From the NCBI RefSeq assembly GCF_023256195.1, contig NZ_JAGDWX010000023.1, positions 62,839 to 126,838 of the forward strand: DNA of 64,000 nucleotides, in the 5' to 3' direction. The DNA comes from Acidithiobacillus sp. GTDB lineage: Bacteria > Pseudomonadota > Gammaproteobacteria > Acidithiobacillales > Acidithiobacillaceae. The notes beneath the pieces were generated by a model. The model was not told the DNA's origin and ran no database searches. It saw only the letters and a list, made by a program, of their open reading frames with translations. How positions within the stretch are numbered: position 1 is the first letter of the stretch; each line of letters starts with the position of its first letter. Positions 18,578-26,832 of the stretch are shown here, one piece after another. The position numbers and the translations under genes were made by a program.

Positions 18578-19660
18578 TCAGCGGATCTTCAAACTCGACA
18601 GACCGATGAGCACGAGGATCACGGTAATGATCCAGAAACGTACGGCCACCCGTGGTTCCGGCCAGCCCTTTTTCTCGTAGTGGTGGTGCAGCGGCGCCAT
18701 ACGAAAAACGCGCTTGCCCGTCAATCGGAAGGAGGCCACCTGGATCATCACCGAAAGGGTTTCCACCACGAAGACCCCGCCCATGATGAAGAGCACCAGT
18801 TCCTGTCTCGCGACGATGGCGACGATGGCCAAAGCCGCACCCAGGGCGAGGGCGCCCGTGTCACCCATAAACACCTCGGCGGGATACGTGTTGAACCAGA
18901 GAAAACCGAGGCCCGCCCCCACCAGGGCACCGCAGAATATGAGCATCTGCCCGGCGCCCGGCACCCACGGCACCCCCAGATATTTGGCGAAGACGGCATT
19001 GCCCGAGACGTAGGCGAAAATGCCCAGAGCGCCCGCCACCATCACCGTCGGCACGATGGCGAGGCCATCCAGGCCATCGGTGAGGTTCACGGCATTGGAG
19101 GTGCCGACGATGACGAAGTAACTGAAAACGATGAAACCCAGCCCCAGCGGGATCAGGATGTGGGGGACGAAGGGGATGATCAGGCTCGTCTCCACCGGCT
19201 TGCTGGCAAGGCCATAGAGGGTGGTGGCGGCGGCCAGGGCAACCAGGGACTGGAGTCCATACTTGGCGCGCGCCGACAGGCCCTTGGTGTTACGCCGGCG
19301 CAGTTTACGCCAGTCGTCGACGAAGCCGATGGCACCGAAGGCGAAGGTGGTGACCACGGCGACCCAGACCAGCGGGTTGGCCAGATCCGACCAGAGCAGG
19401 GTGGTCAGGATCACTACCAGCAAGATCAGTGCCCCACCCATGGTGGGTGTGCCCTGCTTGACCAGGTGGGTTTCCGGTCCGTCGCTGCGCACCATCTGGC
19501 CGATGCGATAGCGCCGCAGACGGGCGATGACCCAGGGTCCCAGCGCCAGGGAGAGGACCAGCGCCGTCAGAATGGCCATCACGCCGCGCAGGGTCAGGTA
19601 CTGGAAAACATAGAAGCCGTGGTAGAGGCTGCCCAGCTGCATGAAGAGGTAATACAGCAT
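18578..19660 (-). CDS. mraY: Phospho-N-acetylmuramoyl-pentapeptide transferase
   Basis: Integral membrane enzyme forming lipid I from UDP-MurNAc-pentapeptide and undecaprenyl phosphate. The length (360 residues) and ten-helix profile match the family. Signature loops include [25 protein letters not shown] with the catalytic Asp pair, [26 protein letters not shown] and [15 protein letters not shown]. It overlaps murF by one base (TGATG). Confidence 0.98.
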   Translation of the reverse strand: MLYYLFMQLGSLYHGFYVFQYLTLRGVMAILTALVLSLALGPWVIARLRRYRIGQMVRSDGPETHLVKQGTPTMGGALILLVVILTTLLWSDLANPLVWVAVVTTFAFGAIGFVDDWRKLRRRNTKGLSARAKYGLQSLVALAAATTLYGLASKPVETSLIIPFVPHILIPLGLGFIVFSYFVIVGTSNAVNLTDGLDGLAIVPTVMVAGALGIFAYVSGNAVFAKYLGVPWVPGAGQMLIFCGALVGAGLGFLWFNTYPAEVFMGDTGALALGAALAIVAIVARQELVLFIMGGVFVVETLSVMIQVASFRLTGKRVFRMAPLHHHYEKKGWPEPRVAVRFWIITVILVLIGLSSLKIR

Positions 19661-21006
19661 CAGGATGCCTCCGTCAGGGCTTCGACCACCCGTTCCATGC
19701 GGGCGGCGCGGGAACCTTTGACGAGCACGACGGCGTCCGCTCCGAGGAGTGTGGGGACGGCGGTCAGGAGCGCATCCTGCGACTCAAAGTGGGTAGCGTC
19801 GGGGCCGAAGGCGCGGCTCGTGGCCGCGCTGAGTCTGCCCACGGTGAAAACGCCGTCGATGCCCGATTCGCGGGCGTGGACGCCGATCTGCTGGTGATGG
19901 AGTTCGGCATCCGCCCCCAGTTCCGCCATGTCCCCGAGGATCAGGTAGCGTCGGCCCGGCTGCTCGGCAAGGACGCGCAGCGCCGCCTCCACCGAGGCCG
20001 GATTGGCGTTGTAGGTATCGTCCAGGATGCGGCTGCCACCCTTGCCGGGCCGCCATTGCAGGCGGCCGGGCACGGGCTTTAGGCCGGCCACGGCGCGGCC
20101 GATCTGGTCGAGACGGACGTTCAGAGCGAGGGCGGCGGTGGCGGCGGCCAGCACGTTGGCACCGTTGTGACGGCCGGCCAGTGGAATGGGCAGGCTCAGG
20201 CTCCCCTGGGGTGCGCGCAGCTCCAGCAGCCCGCCGTCCCCCTGCGGGTGCCAGGTCCCGCGTACCCGAGCCGGACGATCCGTGAGGCTGAAACGCCAGA
20301 CTTCGCCCGGCGACCGCTCGGCCCAGAAGTCCGCGTAGTCGTCGTCGCCGTTGATGACGGCGATACCCTGCGCGGACAGCCCCTCGAGGATCTCGCCCTT
20401 GGCCGCCGCGATGGCGGCGATGCTGCCAAGATTCTCGATGTGGGCGGGTCCGGCGTTGTTGATCAGGGCCAGGTCCGGCGCCGCCATGCGGGTGAGGACG
20501 GCAATCTCACCGGCGTGGTTCATGCCCATCTCCACGACCGCGAAACGGTGCTCGGGCCCGAGTTCCGCCAGAGTCAGGGGAACGCCGATGTGGTTGTTGA
20601 GGTTGCCACGGGTAGCGAGACAAGGGCCACTTTGCCCAAGCATGGCGGCAAGGATCTCTTTGACGGAGGTCTTGCCGCAGGAACCGGTGACGGCGGCGAC
20701 GGGAGTGCCCAGCTCCCGGCGCCAAGCGGCAGCGAGGGCCTGTAGAGCCACCAGCGGGTTTTCCACCCGTACACCGGGTCCGGCACAGGAATGTTGGACC
20801 AGGACAGCGGCCGCACCCGCACGTCGGGCGGCCTCGATGAAGTCGTGGCCGTCGAAACGCGGGCCGCGCAGGGCGACGAAGAGGCGGCCGGAGAGGTCCT
20901 GACGGCTGTCGATACCGACGCCATGGATTTCCTGCGCCGGATCGGAACCCGGGAGCAGGCTGCCGCCTGTGCGCTGGACGATCTCCTGCAAGGAATAGCG
21001 CATCAT
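19660..21006 (-). CDS. murF: UDP-MurNAc-tripeptide--D-Ala-D-Ala ligase
   Basis: Completes the UDP-MurNAc pentapeptide by adding the Ddl product. From [15 protein letters not shown] it has 448 residues. Motifs are [18 protein letters not shown], the P-loop [30 protein letters not shown] and [15 protein letters not shown]. The ATG overlaps the murE stop as ATGA. A second in-frame ATG follows directly. The longer upstream open frame is murE read in another phase. Confidence 0.96.
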   Translation of the reverse strand: MMRYSLQEIVQRTGGSLLPGSDPAQEIHGVGIDSRQDLSGRLFVALRGPRFDGHDFIEAARRAGAAAVLVQHSCAGPGVRVENPLVALQALAAAWRRELGTPVAAVTGSCGKTSVKEILAAMLGQSGPCLATRGNLNNHIGVPLTLAELGPEHRFAVVEMGMNHAGEIAVLTRMAAPDLALINNAGPAHIENLGSIAAIAAAKGEILEGLSAQGIAVINGDDDYADFWAERSPGEVWRFSLTDRPARVRGTWHPQGDGGLLELRAPQGSLSLPIPLAGRHNGANVLAAATAALALNVRLDQIGRAVAGLKPVPGRLQWRPGKGGSRILDDTYNANPASVEAALRVLAEQPGRRYLILGDMAELGADAELHHQQIGVHARESGIDGVFTVGRLSAATSRAFGPDATHFESQDALLTAVPTLLGADAVVLVKGSRAARMERVVEALTEAS

Positions 21007-22454
21007 GAGTGTAGCGCCTCGCGCGCCAGCTCGAGATCGTTGCACGGGCGTTTTTCGCCGGCGATCTCTTGGGTTTGCTCGTGTCCCTTGCCGGCGATGA
21101 GCACCCAATCGCCGTGCCCTGCCTCGCCGATGGCTTTGGCGATGGCGGCGGCGCGTTCGTGGCAGACCTCCGCTCGCCCTTGCGGGATGCCCTCGAGGAT
21201 ATCGGCGACGATGGCGGCGGGCGTTTCGGAACGCGGATTGTCATCGGTCAAGACGACGCGGTCCGCAAGTGCCGCGGCCACGGCCCCCATCTCTGGCCGT
21301 TTACCGCGATCGCGATCACCGCCGCAGCCGAAAACCACCGTGATCCGGCCTTTGGCCACGGCGCGCAGATCCTCCAGTACTTGCCGCAAAGCATCGGGGG
21401 TGTGGGCGTAGTCGATGAGCACGTCCGGCTGCTCGGGGGTCTGGGCCAACAGACGTTGGTAGCGCCCCGGTGGTAAATGCAAGTCGGCCAGCGCCTGCGT
21501 GTCCGTCTCGAAGCCGAGCCCTTCGACACTGGCGAGGGCGGCCAGGAAGTTGCGGACATTGGCGCGCCCGATGAGGGGGAGGCGCAGGCGCCTGGTGCCG
21601 CTCGGCGTATCGAGGACAAGCAGGGTGGCGCTAGCGCCTGGGTGATACTCGCGCACCCGATAATCGCCAGCCTCGAAACCGTAGCCCAGGATCCGCACAT
21701 CCGGGCGCAGGCGGGCGCGCAGGGTGGCGCTGAAGGGGTCGTCGGCATTGAGCACCGCAAGATGCAGCGTATCGCTTTCGAAAAGCTTGGCCTTGGCTGC
21801 CCCGTAAGCGGCCATGCTGCCATGGAAATCCAAGTGGTCACGACTCAGATTGGTGAAGACGGCGGCGGTAAAAGGCACGCCGGCCACCCGTTGCAGAGCG
21901 AGGGCGTGGGAGGACACTTCCATGGCCAAGCTACGCGCGCCGCGGTCCCGCGCCGCGGCCAGCAAGGTCCACAGCTCCACGGCCGCCGGTGTGGTGTTGG
22001 CCAGCGGTCGAAGCGCACCCAGCGGGCCAGCCCCCAAAGTGCCGAGGACTTCGCTGTGCGCCCCGGCGAGTTGGGCAATGAGCCAGGTCACACTGCTTTT
22101 GCCGTTGGTACCGGTGACGCCGACGAGACGCGGCGGTGTATCGGCGTCCCAGCGGTGCCAACGACACAGGGCCTCTCCCAGCAGCCGGGGCGCTTCGGGG
22201 TGGGTCCAGCAGGGCCTCCCGGCCACCGTCTCGAAGCTGCCCTGCGGGCCTTGGACCAGAGCCGCGGCGGCGCCGGCGGCGAAAGCCTCCGCCAGAAAAC
22301 GCCGACCCTCCCCGTGGCGACTCTCCAGCCCGACGAAAAGTTGACCCGTTCGCACCCGCCGACTGTCGCTCTCGATCCCGGTAACGCGCAGAGCCTCGGC
22401 ACCCCTGAGCTCCGGTAGCAGACTATCCAGGGCCAAGGCGTCAGTGGCGGGCAT
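21003..22454 (-). CDS. murE: UDP-MurNAc-L-Ala-D-Glu--meso-diaminopimelate ligase
   Basis: Adds the third amino acid of the stem peptide. It has 483 residues, with GIESDSRRVRTGQLFVGL at the N-terminus, the P-loop GTNGKSSVTWLIAQ, LSRDHLDFHGSMAAYG and the C-terminal block VLTDDNPRSETP. The DNPR sequence is the recognised mark of meso-DAP rather than lysine addition, which fits a Gram-negative cell. It overlaps ftsI by 14 bases and murF by 4. Confidence 0.97.
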   Translation of the reverse strand: MPATDALALDSLLPELRGAEALRVTGIESDSRRVRTGQLFVGLESRHGEGRRFLAEAFAAGAAAALVQGPQGSFETVAGRPCWTHPEAPRLLGEALCRWHRWDADTPPRLVGVTGTNGKSSVTWLIAQLAGAHSEVLGTLGAGPLGALRPLANTTPAAVELWTLLAAARDRGARSLAMEVSSHALALQRVAGVPFTAAVFTNLSRDHLDFHGSMAAYGAAKAKLFESDTLHLAVLNADDPFSATLRARLRPDVRILGYGFEAGDYRVREYHPGASATLLVLDTPSGTRRLRLPLIGRANVRNFLAALASVEGLGFETDTQALADLHLPPGRYQRLLAQTPEQPDVLIDYAHTPDALRQVLEDLRAVAKGRITVVFGCGGDRDRGKRPEMGAVAAALADRVVLTDDNPRSETPAAIVADILEGIPQGRAEVCHERAAAIAKAIGEAGHGDWVLIAGKGHEQTQEIAGEKRPCNDLELAREALHS

Positions 22455-24213
22455 CGCCGGCCCCCTCTGCCCAGAGCTTTTGTTGGGTGCTGCTGACTTT
22501 CACGATACCGTCGCTGAATGGGCGGTCGGGCGGCACCCTCAAGGCGCGCAGGGCAGCGCCCATGGTCACGCGAAAGACGGGTGCGGCAACGACGCCTCCA
22601 TAACGCAGCCCGCGACTCGGGTCGCGCACCGTCACCGCCATCACGAGGCGCGGGTGCTCGGCGGGGGCGAATCCGACGAAGCTGGTATTGACCCGACTGT
22701 GGTGAAAGCCGCCTTTGCCGTTGGCCAGGGCCGAGGTCCCGGTCTTGCCGGCCACGGAGTAACCCGGAATCGCCGCCAGGAAGCCCGTACCCCCGGGCGC
22801 CACCACCGCCTGCAACCACTGCCGCAGCAGAGCTGCCGTCTGCGGCCGCATGACCGCAGGACCGGGATGCTCATCGGTATTGCCGCCGTGCACGAGGGTC
22901 GGGCGCAGATAGATTCCATCCCGCGCAATGGCGCCGTAGGCGGCCGCAAGCTGCAGGGTCGTGACGGAAATGCCGTAGCCGTAGGCCATGGCTGCCTGCC
23001 GACTGCGGTCCCAGTTCTGCGAAGGGGGCAGATTACCGGGTGCCTCGCCCGGAAAGCCAATCTCGCTGATACGCCCGAAGCCGGCCCTTTGCAGGGTTCC
23101 GTAGAGGGCGGCGGGTGGAGTCCGCAACGAGATCTGCGCCGCTCCGATATTGCTGGAGTACTGCAGTACCTGGCGCAGGTCGAGGGTACCGTGACGGACA
23201 TCGTCGCGGATGCAGTAGCGCCCTACCCGGTAACAGGAGGTAGCCACGTCGAAGCGGCTGTCGGGCCGGATGCTGCCCGCGTCCAGGGCGGCGGCCACGG
23301 CAAAGGGCTTCATCACCGAGCCGGGCTCATAGGTGTGGTTGAGGGCGCGGTTGTCGTAGAGCTTGGCCACATAATCGGAGCGGTTGTTGGGGTTGTAGGA
23401 GGGATAGCTGACCAGCGCCAGGATCTCGCCGTTGCGCAGGTCCATGAGCACCGCCGAGCCGGAGCTCGCACCCGCCGCCTGCACCGCCGCCGCCAGCGCC
23501 GTGTAGGCCGTGTACTGCAGATTGCGATCGATGCTGAGGGCGAGGGTTTGACCAGCCTTGGCGGTAGCCGGCAGGCCGGCGAAGGCCAGGGTGCGACCGC
23601 GGTTGTCCTGCAATGCCGTCGCCGTGCTGCCTTTGCTGCGCAGCCAGGAATCGTAGCTGAGCTCGATACCAGCAATGCCGTGCCCGTCGAGATCCGTGAA
23701 GCCCAGCAATGGGCCCGTCACATCGGCGTCGGGGTAATAGCGACGGTATTCCAGCAGCTGGTGCAGCCCTGCCACCTTCATGGCCAGCACCGGGGCCGCT
23801 GCATCGGGCGGCAACTGGCGGGCGACGTAGGCAAAACGGCTGCCACCCCGATGCAGCCGCTGCCGCAGTTCCGCTTCGGACAGGTGCAGCGCCTGCGCCA
23901 CGGCGCTGAACTCCGGTCCCGAGACCGGAAAGAAGCGGGGGTCGGCCCAGAGGGTCGTGGTCGGTACCGACACCGCCAGCACCTCGCCGTGGCGGTCGAC
24001 GATGGGCGCACGTGCCGGCAACGGTAGCGGCAGTTGTCGCAGATAGCGCTGGTCACCTTGGTCGCGCAGTTGGTGGTGACGCAGCACTTGTGCATCCCAG
24101 GAAGCCAGCATGGTGCCGCCCAGACCGAGCCCCAGCAGGGTCCACACCGCTCGCGCCCGCCAGGCGGGGAGTGGGCGTGGGCTGGCCAGGAGGCGTTGGC
24201 GGCTCAGAGTCAT
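22441..24213 (-). CDS. ftsI: Peptidoglycan D,D-transpeptidase FtsI (PBP3)
   Basis: Class B penicillin-binding protein that cross-links septal peptidoglycan with FtsW. It has 590 residues with a short basic cytoplasmic start, one membrane anchor (about 24-44), a pedestal domain starting APIVDRHGEVLAVS and the transpeptidase domain. Active-site motifs are clear: SxxK in EPGSVMKPF, SxN in QYSSNIG and KTGT in AGKTGTSALANG. Its ATG overlaps the ftsL stop (ATGA). Confidence 0.97.
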   Translation of the reverse strand: MTLSRQRLLASPRPLPAWRARAVWTLLGLGLGGTMLASWDAQVLRHHQLRDQGDQRYLRQLPLPLPARAPIVDRHGEVLAVSVPTTTLWADPRFFPVSGPEFSAVAQALHLSEAELRQRLHRGGSRFAYVARQLPPDAAAPVLAMKVAGLHQLLEYRRYYPDADVTGPLLGFTDLDGHGIAGIELSYDSWLRSKGSTATALQDNRGRTLAFAGLPATAKAGQTLALSIDRNLQYTAYTALAAAVQAAGASSGSAVLMDLRNGEILALVSYPSYNPNNRSDYVAKLYDNRALNHTYEPGSVMKPFAVAAALDAGSIRPDSRFDVATSCYRVGRYCIRDDVRHGTLDLRQVLQYSSNIGAAQISLRTPPAALYGTLQRAGFGRISEIGFPGEAPGNLPPSQNWDRSRQAAMAYGYGISVTTLQLAAAYGAIARDGIYLRPTLVHGGNTDEHPGPAVMRPQTAALLRQWLQAVVAPGGTGFLAAIPGYSVAGKTGTSALANGKGGFHHSRVNTSFVGFAPAEHPRLVMAVTVRDPSRGLRYGGVVAAPVFRVTMGAALRALRVPPDRPFSDGIVKVSSTQQKLWAEGAGDARH

Positions 24214-24473
24214 GGGGCTTTGACCATCACGATCTGACGATTCTTGGGGGCGACAAGGCCGAGCTTCTGTCGCGCGATGTCGCCCACCCGGGCATTGGAG
24301 GCCAAGGTGGCCTGCTCCAGCTGCAGTTGTCCCCAGCGATTGTCCAGGGCGAAGGCGCGCGCCTGGGCTGCCTGCAGTCGGATGAAGACAGCGCGGGAAC
24401 TCTCGCGGGCGGCGACGATACCTAACAGGGTCAAGGTGATCAGCAGAACCAGAGTGATGGTACTAGGACGCAC
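24210..24473 (-). CDS. ftsL: Cell division protein FtsL
   Basis: Small bitopic divisome protein that pairs with FtsB and activates FtsWI. From a GTG start it has 87 residues: a very short N-terminus, one transmembrane helix (TITLVLLITLTLLGIVAA) and a periplasmic leucine-zipper-like coiled coil. It lies between rsmH and ftsI and overlaps both, which is the diagnostic position because the sequence itself is poorly conserved. The longer open frame reading into rsmH has no FtsL resemblance. Confidence 0.9.
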   Translation of the reverse strand: MRPSTITLVLLITLTLLGIVAARESSRAVFIRLQAAQARAFALDNRWGQLQLEQATLASNARVGDIARQKLGLVAPKNRQIVMVKAP

Positions 24474-25437
24474 GATGTGGACCTCCTCGCTTCTGGGCGA
24501 CCCGCAGCAGGGCGGAACGGGCGCGGGGATTGTGGGCGATTTCGGCGGCGCTGGCGCGGATGGCACGGCCCAGAGCAAACCAGGGCGATTCCGGGATTTC
24601 GGTGGCGCGCAGCGGCAGATCGGGGTCGGGCTGCAGGGCATCGGCGCGAAAGAAACGCTTGATCCATCGATCCTCCAGCGAGTGGAAGCTGATGACGGCC
24701 AGCCGCCCGCCCGGGGCAAGGCAGTCCATGGCCGCCGGTAGGAAGGCGCGGATTTCGCCCAGTTCATCGTTGATGTGCATGCGGATGGCCTGAAAGGTGC
24801 GCGTCGCCGGGTGGATGGCCTGGGCCCGGGCGCGCGGCAGAAGACTGGTGACGAGATCCGCCAGATGACTGGTCCGTGTGAGGGGGGTCGTCGCTCGCGC
24901 CGCGACGATGGCCCGGGCGATGCGCCGAGCCTCTCGCTCCTCCCCGTAATCGCGTAGCACCTGCGCGATCTCGCCGACCTCGGCGCCTGCCAACCATTCT
25001 GCCGCGCTCATCCCGCGACCCGGATCCATACGCATGTCCAGGGGACCATCCCGCAGAAAGCTGAAACCCCTCTCGGCGCAGTCCAGCTGCGGCGACGACA
25101 CACCGAGATCCGCCAGAATGAACTGGGCCTGCTGCGCACCGCTGGCTGCCAGCACCCGCGCCATTTCCGAAAACCGGGCGTGGTGCACGACGACGCGCGG
25201 GTCCCCGCCAAAGCGACTGCGCAGGTAAGCGACGGCCTCGGGATCGCGATCGAGGATGAGCAGGCGATCCGCTGCCGCGAGGCGATCCAGCAGCGCCGCG
25301 CTGTGGCCGCCCCGTCCCCCCGTCGCATCCACCCACAGCCGCGGACCCGGCTGCTCCAGGAGCGCTTCGCAGCATGCCAGCACCTCGGCGAGGAGGACGG
25401 GCTCGTGGCTGGCGGCGGTGGGATGCGCATCGGTCAC
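24463..25437 (-). CDS. rsmH: 16S rRNA (cytosine(1402)-N4)-methyltransferase
   Basis: SAM-dependent methyltransferase (formerly MraW) that modifies C1402 of 16S rRNA. From the GTG start (MTDAHPTAASHEPVLLAEV) it has 324 residues. The SAM site is VDATGGRGGHSAALL, followed by LADLGVSSPQLD, the substrate domain with MRMDPGRGMSAAEWL, and a C-terminal FQAIRMHINDELGE and ISFHSLEDRWIKRFF. The start overlaps the mraZ stop as GTGA. It also overlaps ftsL by 11 bases. Confidence 0.97.
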   Translation of the reverse strand: MTDAHPTAASHEPVLLAEVLACCEALLEQPGPRLWVDATGGRGGHSAALLDRLAAADRLLILDRDPEAVAYLRSRFGGDPRVVVHHARFSEMARVLAASGAQQAQFILADLGVSSPQLDCAERGFSFLRDGPLDMRMDPGRGMSAAEWLAGAEVGEIAQVLRDYGEEREARRIARAIVAARATTPLTRTSHLADLVTSLLPRARAQAIHPATRTFQAIRMHINDELGEIRAFLPAAMDCLAPGGRLAVISFHSLEDRWIKRFFRADALQPDPDLPLRATEIPESPWFALGRAIRASAAEIAHNPRARSALLRVAQKRGGPHRAS

Positions 25438-25892
25438 AGCACCAGATCGCCCAGACTGGAGAAATCCTCCCGGGCCGCCAGCCAGTTTTCCTGGCTCGCA
25501 TCCCAGCGCGCCGCATCCCAGATCTCGAACTTCTCGATCTGGCCCACCAGCACCACGTCCTTTTCCAGACCGGCGAATTGCCGCAGTCCCGGGGAGAGGA
25601 GGATGCGCGCTTGGGCATCCAGACGCAGCTCCTCGGAGTGACCGATGAATAGCCGTTGAAAGCGCCGTACCGCCGGATTGTTGCCGGGCAGACCGGCGAC
25701 GCGCTGTTCCAGCGCCTCCCAATGCGGCAGGGGATAGGCCACCAGACAGCGCTCCTCCTGGGTCTGGCTGAAAGGATCGATGGTGACCACGAGCTGGCCG
25801 TCGCAGTGGCTGGCGAGCCAGTCGCGGAAGCGGGCCGGGACGCTCAGTCGTCCTTTGCCGTCCAGGCTGTGCCGGTGTGTTCCGCGAAACAT
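25434..25892 (-). CDS. mraZ: Transcriptional regulator MraZ
   Basis: DNA-binding AbrB-like regulator that represses its own dcw promoter by binding TGGGN repeats. It has 152 residues with two MraZ repeats, the first starting MFRGTHRHSLDGKGRLSVPARF and the second around residues 80-125 (GHSEELRLDAQARILLSPGLR). Each repeat carries the expected D-x-x-x-R (DGKGR, DAQAR). The operator repeats lie immediately upstream, so autoregulation is well supported. It is the first gene of the cluster. Confidence 0.96.
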   Translation of the reverse strand: MFRGTHRHSLDGKGRLSVPARFRDWLASHCDGQLVVTIDPFSQTQEERCLVAYPLPHWEALEQRVAGLPGNNPAVRRFQRLFIGHSEELRLDAQARILLSPGLRQFAGLEKDVVLVGQIEKFEIWDAARWDASQENWLAAREDFSSLGDLVL

Positions 25893-25913
25893 GGCCTTGA
25901 GCTCTCCAGATTA

Positions 25914-25939
25914 TCCCACTTTGACCCACTTTACCCCAC
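25914..25939 (-). promoter_or_regulatory. MraZ operator: three TGGGN boxes at 10-base spacing
   Basis: On the minus strand GTGGGG, GTGGGT and GTGGGA occur at 25934-25939, 25924-25929 and 25914-25919, exactly 10 bases apart and separated by AAAG-type linkers. This is the known MraZ binding pattern (tandem TGGGN boxes with 5-base spacers). The boxes start just downstream of the -10 element, so bound MraZ would block early transcription of the whole dcw cluster. Confidence 0.9.
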
Positions 25940-25946
25940 AAAACGG

Positions 25947-25975
25947 AGATTAGTGGCTGGCGCCGGTCCTGTCAA
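25947..25975 (-). promoter_or_regulatory. Main dcw promoter (TTGACA-17-TAATCT)
   Basis: On the minus strand a perfect -35 TTGACA (25970-25975) and -10 TAATCT (25947-25952) are separated by 17 bases. The predicted start falls in or just before the first MraZ box, leaving a leader of roughly 45-50 bases before mraZ. It is the only strong promoter I can see serving the dcw cluster. Confidence 0.8.
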
Positions 25976-26024
25976 GGGGAAAATCCGAAGTTTTACGGCA
26001 TCTTAGCGGCATCTGATGGAGATC

Positions 26025-26043
26025 CTCTCAAGTCACCTGAGAG
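26025..26043. repeat. Palindromic inverted repeat CTCTCA-N7-TGAGAG
   Basis: A perfect 6-base inverted repeat with a 7-base centre lies between the rnpB 3' end and the mraZ promoter. The centre (AGTCACC) is itself partly symmetrical. It has no U-tract on either strand. It may be a protein binding site or a weak terminator behind rnpB. Otherwise I see nothing in the 130 bases between rnpB and the dcw promoter. Confidence 0.45.
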
Positions 26044-26102
26044 AATTCGTGCAACTCGCTCATTCCGATATTGAAGTTTTGAGGCGATGGGGAGTGATGA
26101 AG

Positions 26103-26449
26103 AGGGGAGTGGGCCGATAAGCCGGGTTCTGTCGTGGGCGACCATTCCTCTAGGCCAGCACTTGCGCACTGGCTCCAGCAGCCTACCCGCGTGCAGCACG
26201 GGCCGTGCTATGGCACGCCTATTTGGCCTTGCTCCAGACGGGGTTTACCCTGCCACTTCCGTTGCCGGAAGCGCGGTGCGCTCTTACCGCACCTTTTCAC
26301 CCTTACCGGCGCTCGCGCGCTTGGGCGGTATCTTTTCTGTGGCACTTTCCGTAGGCTCGCGCCTCCCGGCCGTTAGCCGGCGTCTTGCCCTATGGAGCCC
26401 GGACTTTCCTCCCCGGATTGCTCCGCAGCGGTCGCCTGGCCCACTCCGC
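26103..26449 (-). ncRNA. rnpB: RNase P RNA, bacterial type A
   Basis: Catalytic RNA of ribonuclease P, which removes tRNA 5' leaders. On the minus strand the universally conserved 5' block GAGGAAAGTCCGGGCTCC (26394-26411) and the 3' block AGAACCCGGCTTATCGG are both present. The two ends pair as helix P1: GGAGTGGGCC at the 5' end (26438-26447) is the exact complement of the 3' end (26106-26115). The size, about 345 bases, is right for type A. The exact ends are estimated from P1 and from the -10 element just upstream. Open reading frames drawn across it are spurious. Confidence 0.95.
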
Positions 26450-26454
26450 GGCGA

Positions 26455-26460
26455 ACTATA
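26455..26460 (-). promoter_or_regulatory. -10 element of the rnpB promoter
   Basis: TATAGT on the minus strand lies about 7 bases before the first base of helix P1. A -35 match is weak (CGGACA, 16 bases away). The 116-base gap between rnpB and the plus-strand gene at 26566 also holds TATACT (26503-26508) facing the other way, a possible -10 for that gene. Confidence 0.55.
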
Positions 26461-26565
26461 CTCCTTTTTCCGGAGCTGTCCGAGTGACCGCGTAGCTTCG
26501 GCTATACTTCAATGTGAGGGTCGGGGGACGTTGTCGCGTCCGGTTCGAGAGAGGAGGCGTGAGCC

Positions 26566-26832
26566 ATGATTACGGACAGATTTCTGGATGAAGAGCGCAG
26601 TCTGCCTTCGGTCGAGCCCATGGAGCGGGTCGTGGCCTGGTCCGTCTTTCGTTCGCGCGAAGCGGCCCGGGATCTGCTGGAACATGTGCACCTGGCGGCG
26701 GGGCAACAGCTGGTGGGTGGTCACGCCCGTGACAGCATCGGGCCCTACTGGTGGGTAGGGGTACAGGTCAACGACCTCGATCAGTGGGGCAACCGCGGCT
26801 CCATCAACAAGCACGGCCGTCTGGGCGACTGA
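26566..26832 (+). CDS. Small conserved-looking hypothetical protein
   Basis: Encodes 88 residues (starting MITDRFLDEERSLPSVEP) that I do not recognise. It has no signal peptide, membrane segment or cysteine. It contains an amphipathic helix around FRSREAARDLLEHVHLA and a glycine/tryptophan-rich second half with YWWVGVQVNDLDQWGN, and looks like a compact soluble domain. The region GAGAGGAGGCGTGAGCC provides a ribosome site before the ATG. Reading is divergent from rnpB. Its 3' end overlaps the convergent acyl-CoA ligase gene by 29 bases. It is probably real because of the ribosome site, a TATACT element and coherent composition, but no function can be given. Confidence 0.6.
   Translation: MITDRFLDEERSLPSVEPMERVVAWSVFRSREAARDLLEHVHLAAGQQLVGGHARDSIGPYWWVGVQVNDLDQWGNRGSINKHGRLGD

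Noticed and set aside
18140-19897. A 585-codon plus-strand frame across murD, mraY and murF.
   Set aside because: Histidine- and Asp-rich shadow of the mraY membrane gene; no ribosome site or motif.
26025-26043. The palindrome behind rnpB as an intrinsic terminator.
   Set aside because: No U-tract on either side; it was kept only as an inverted repeat.
26107-26569. Open reading frames drawn across the RNase P RNA gene.
   Set aside because: They fall inside a structured RNA identified by its conserved blocks and P1 pairing.
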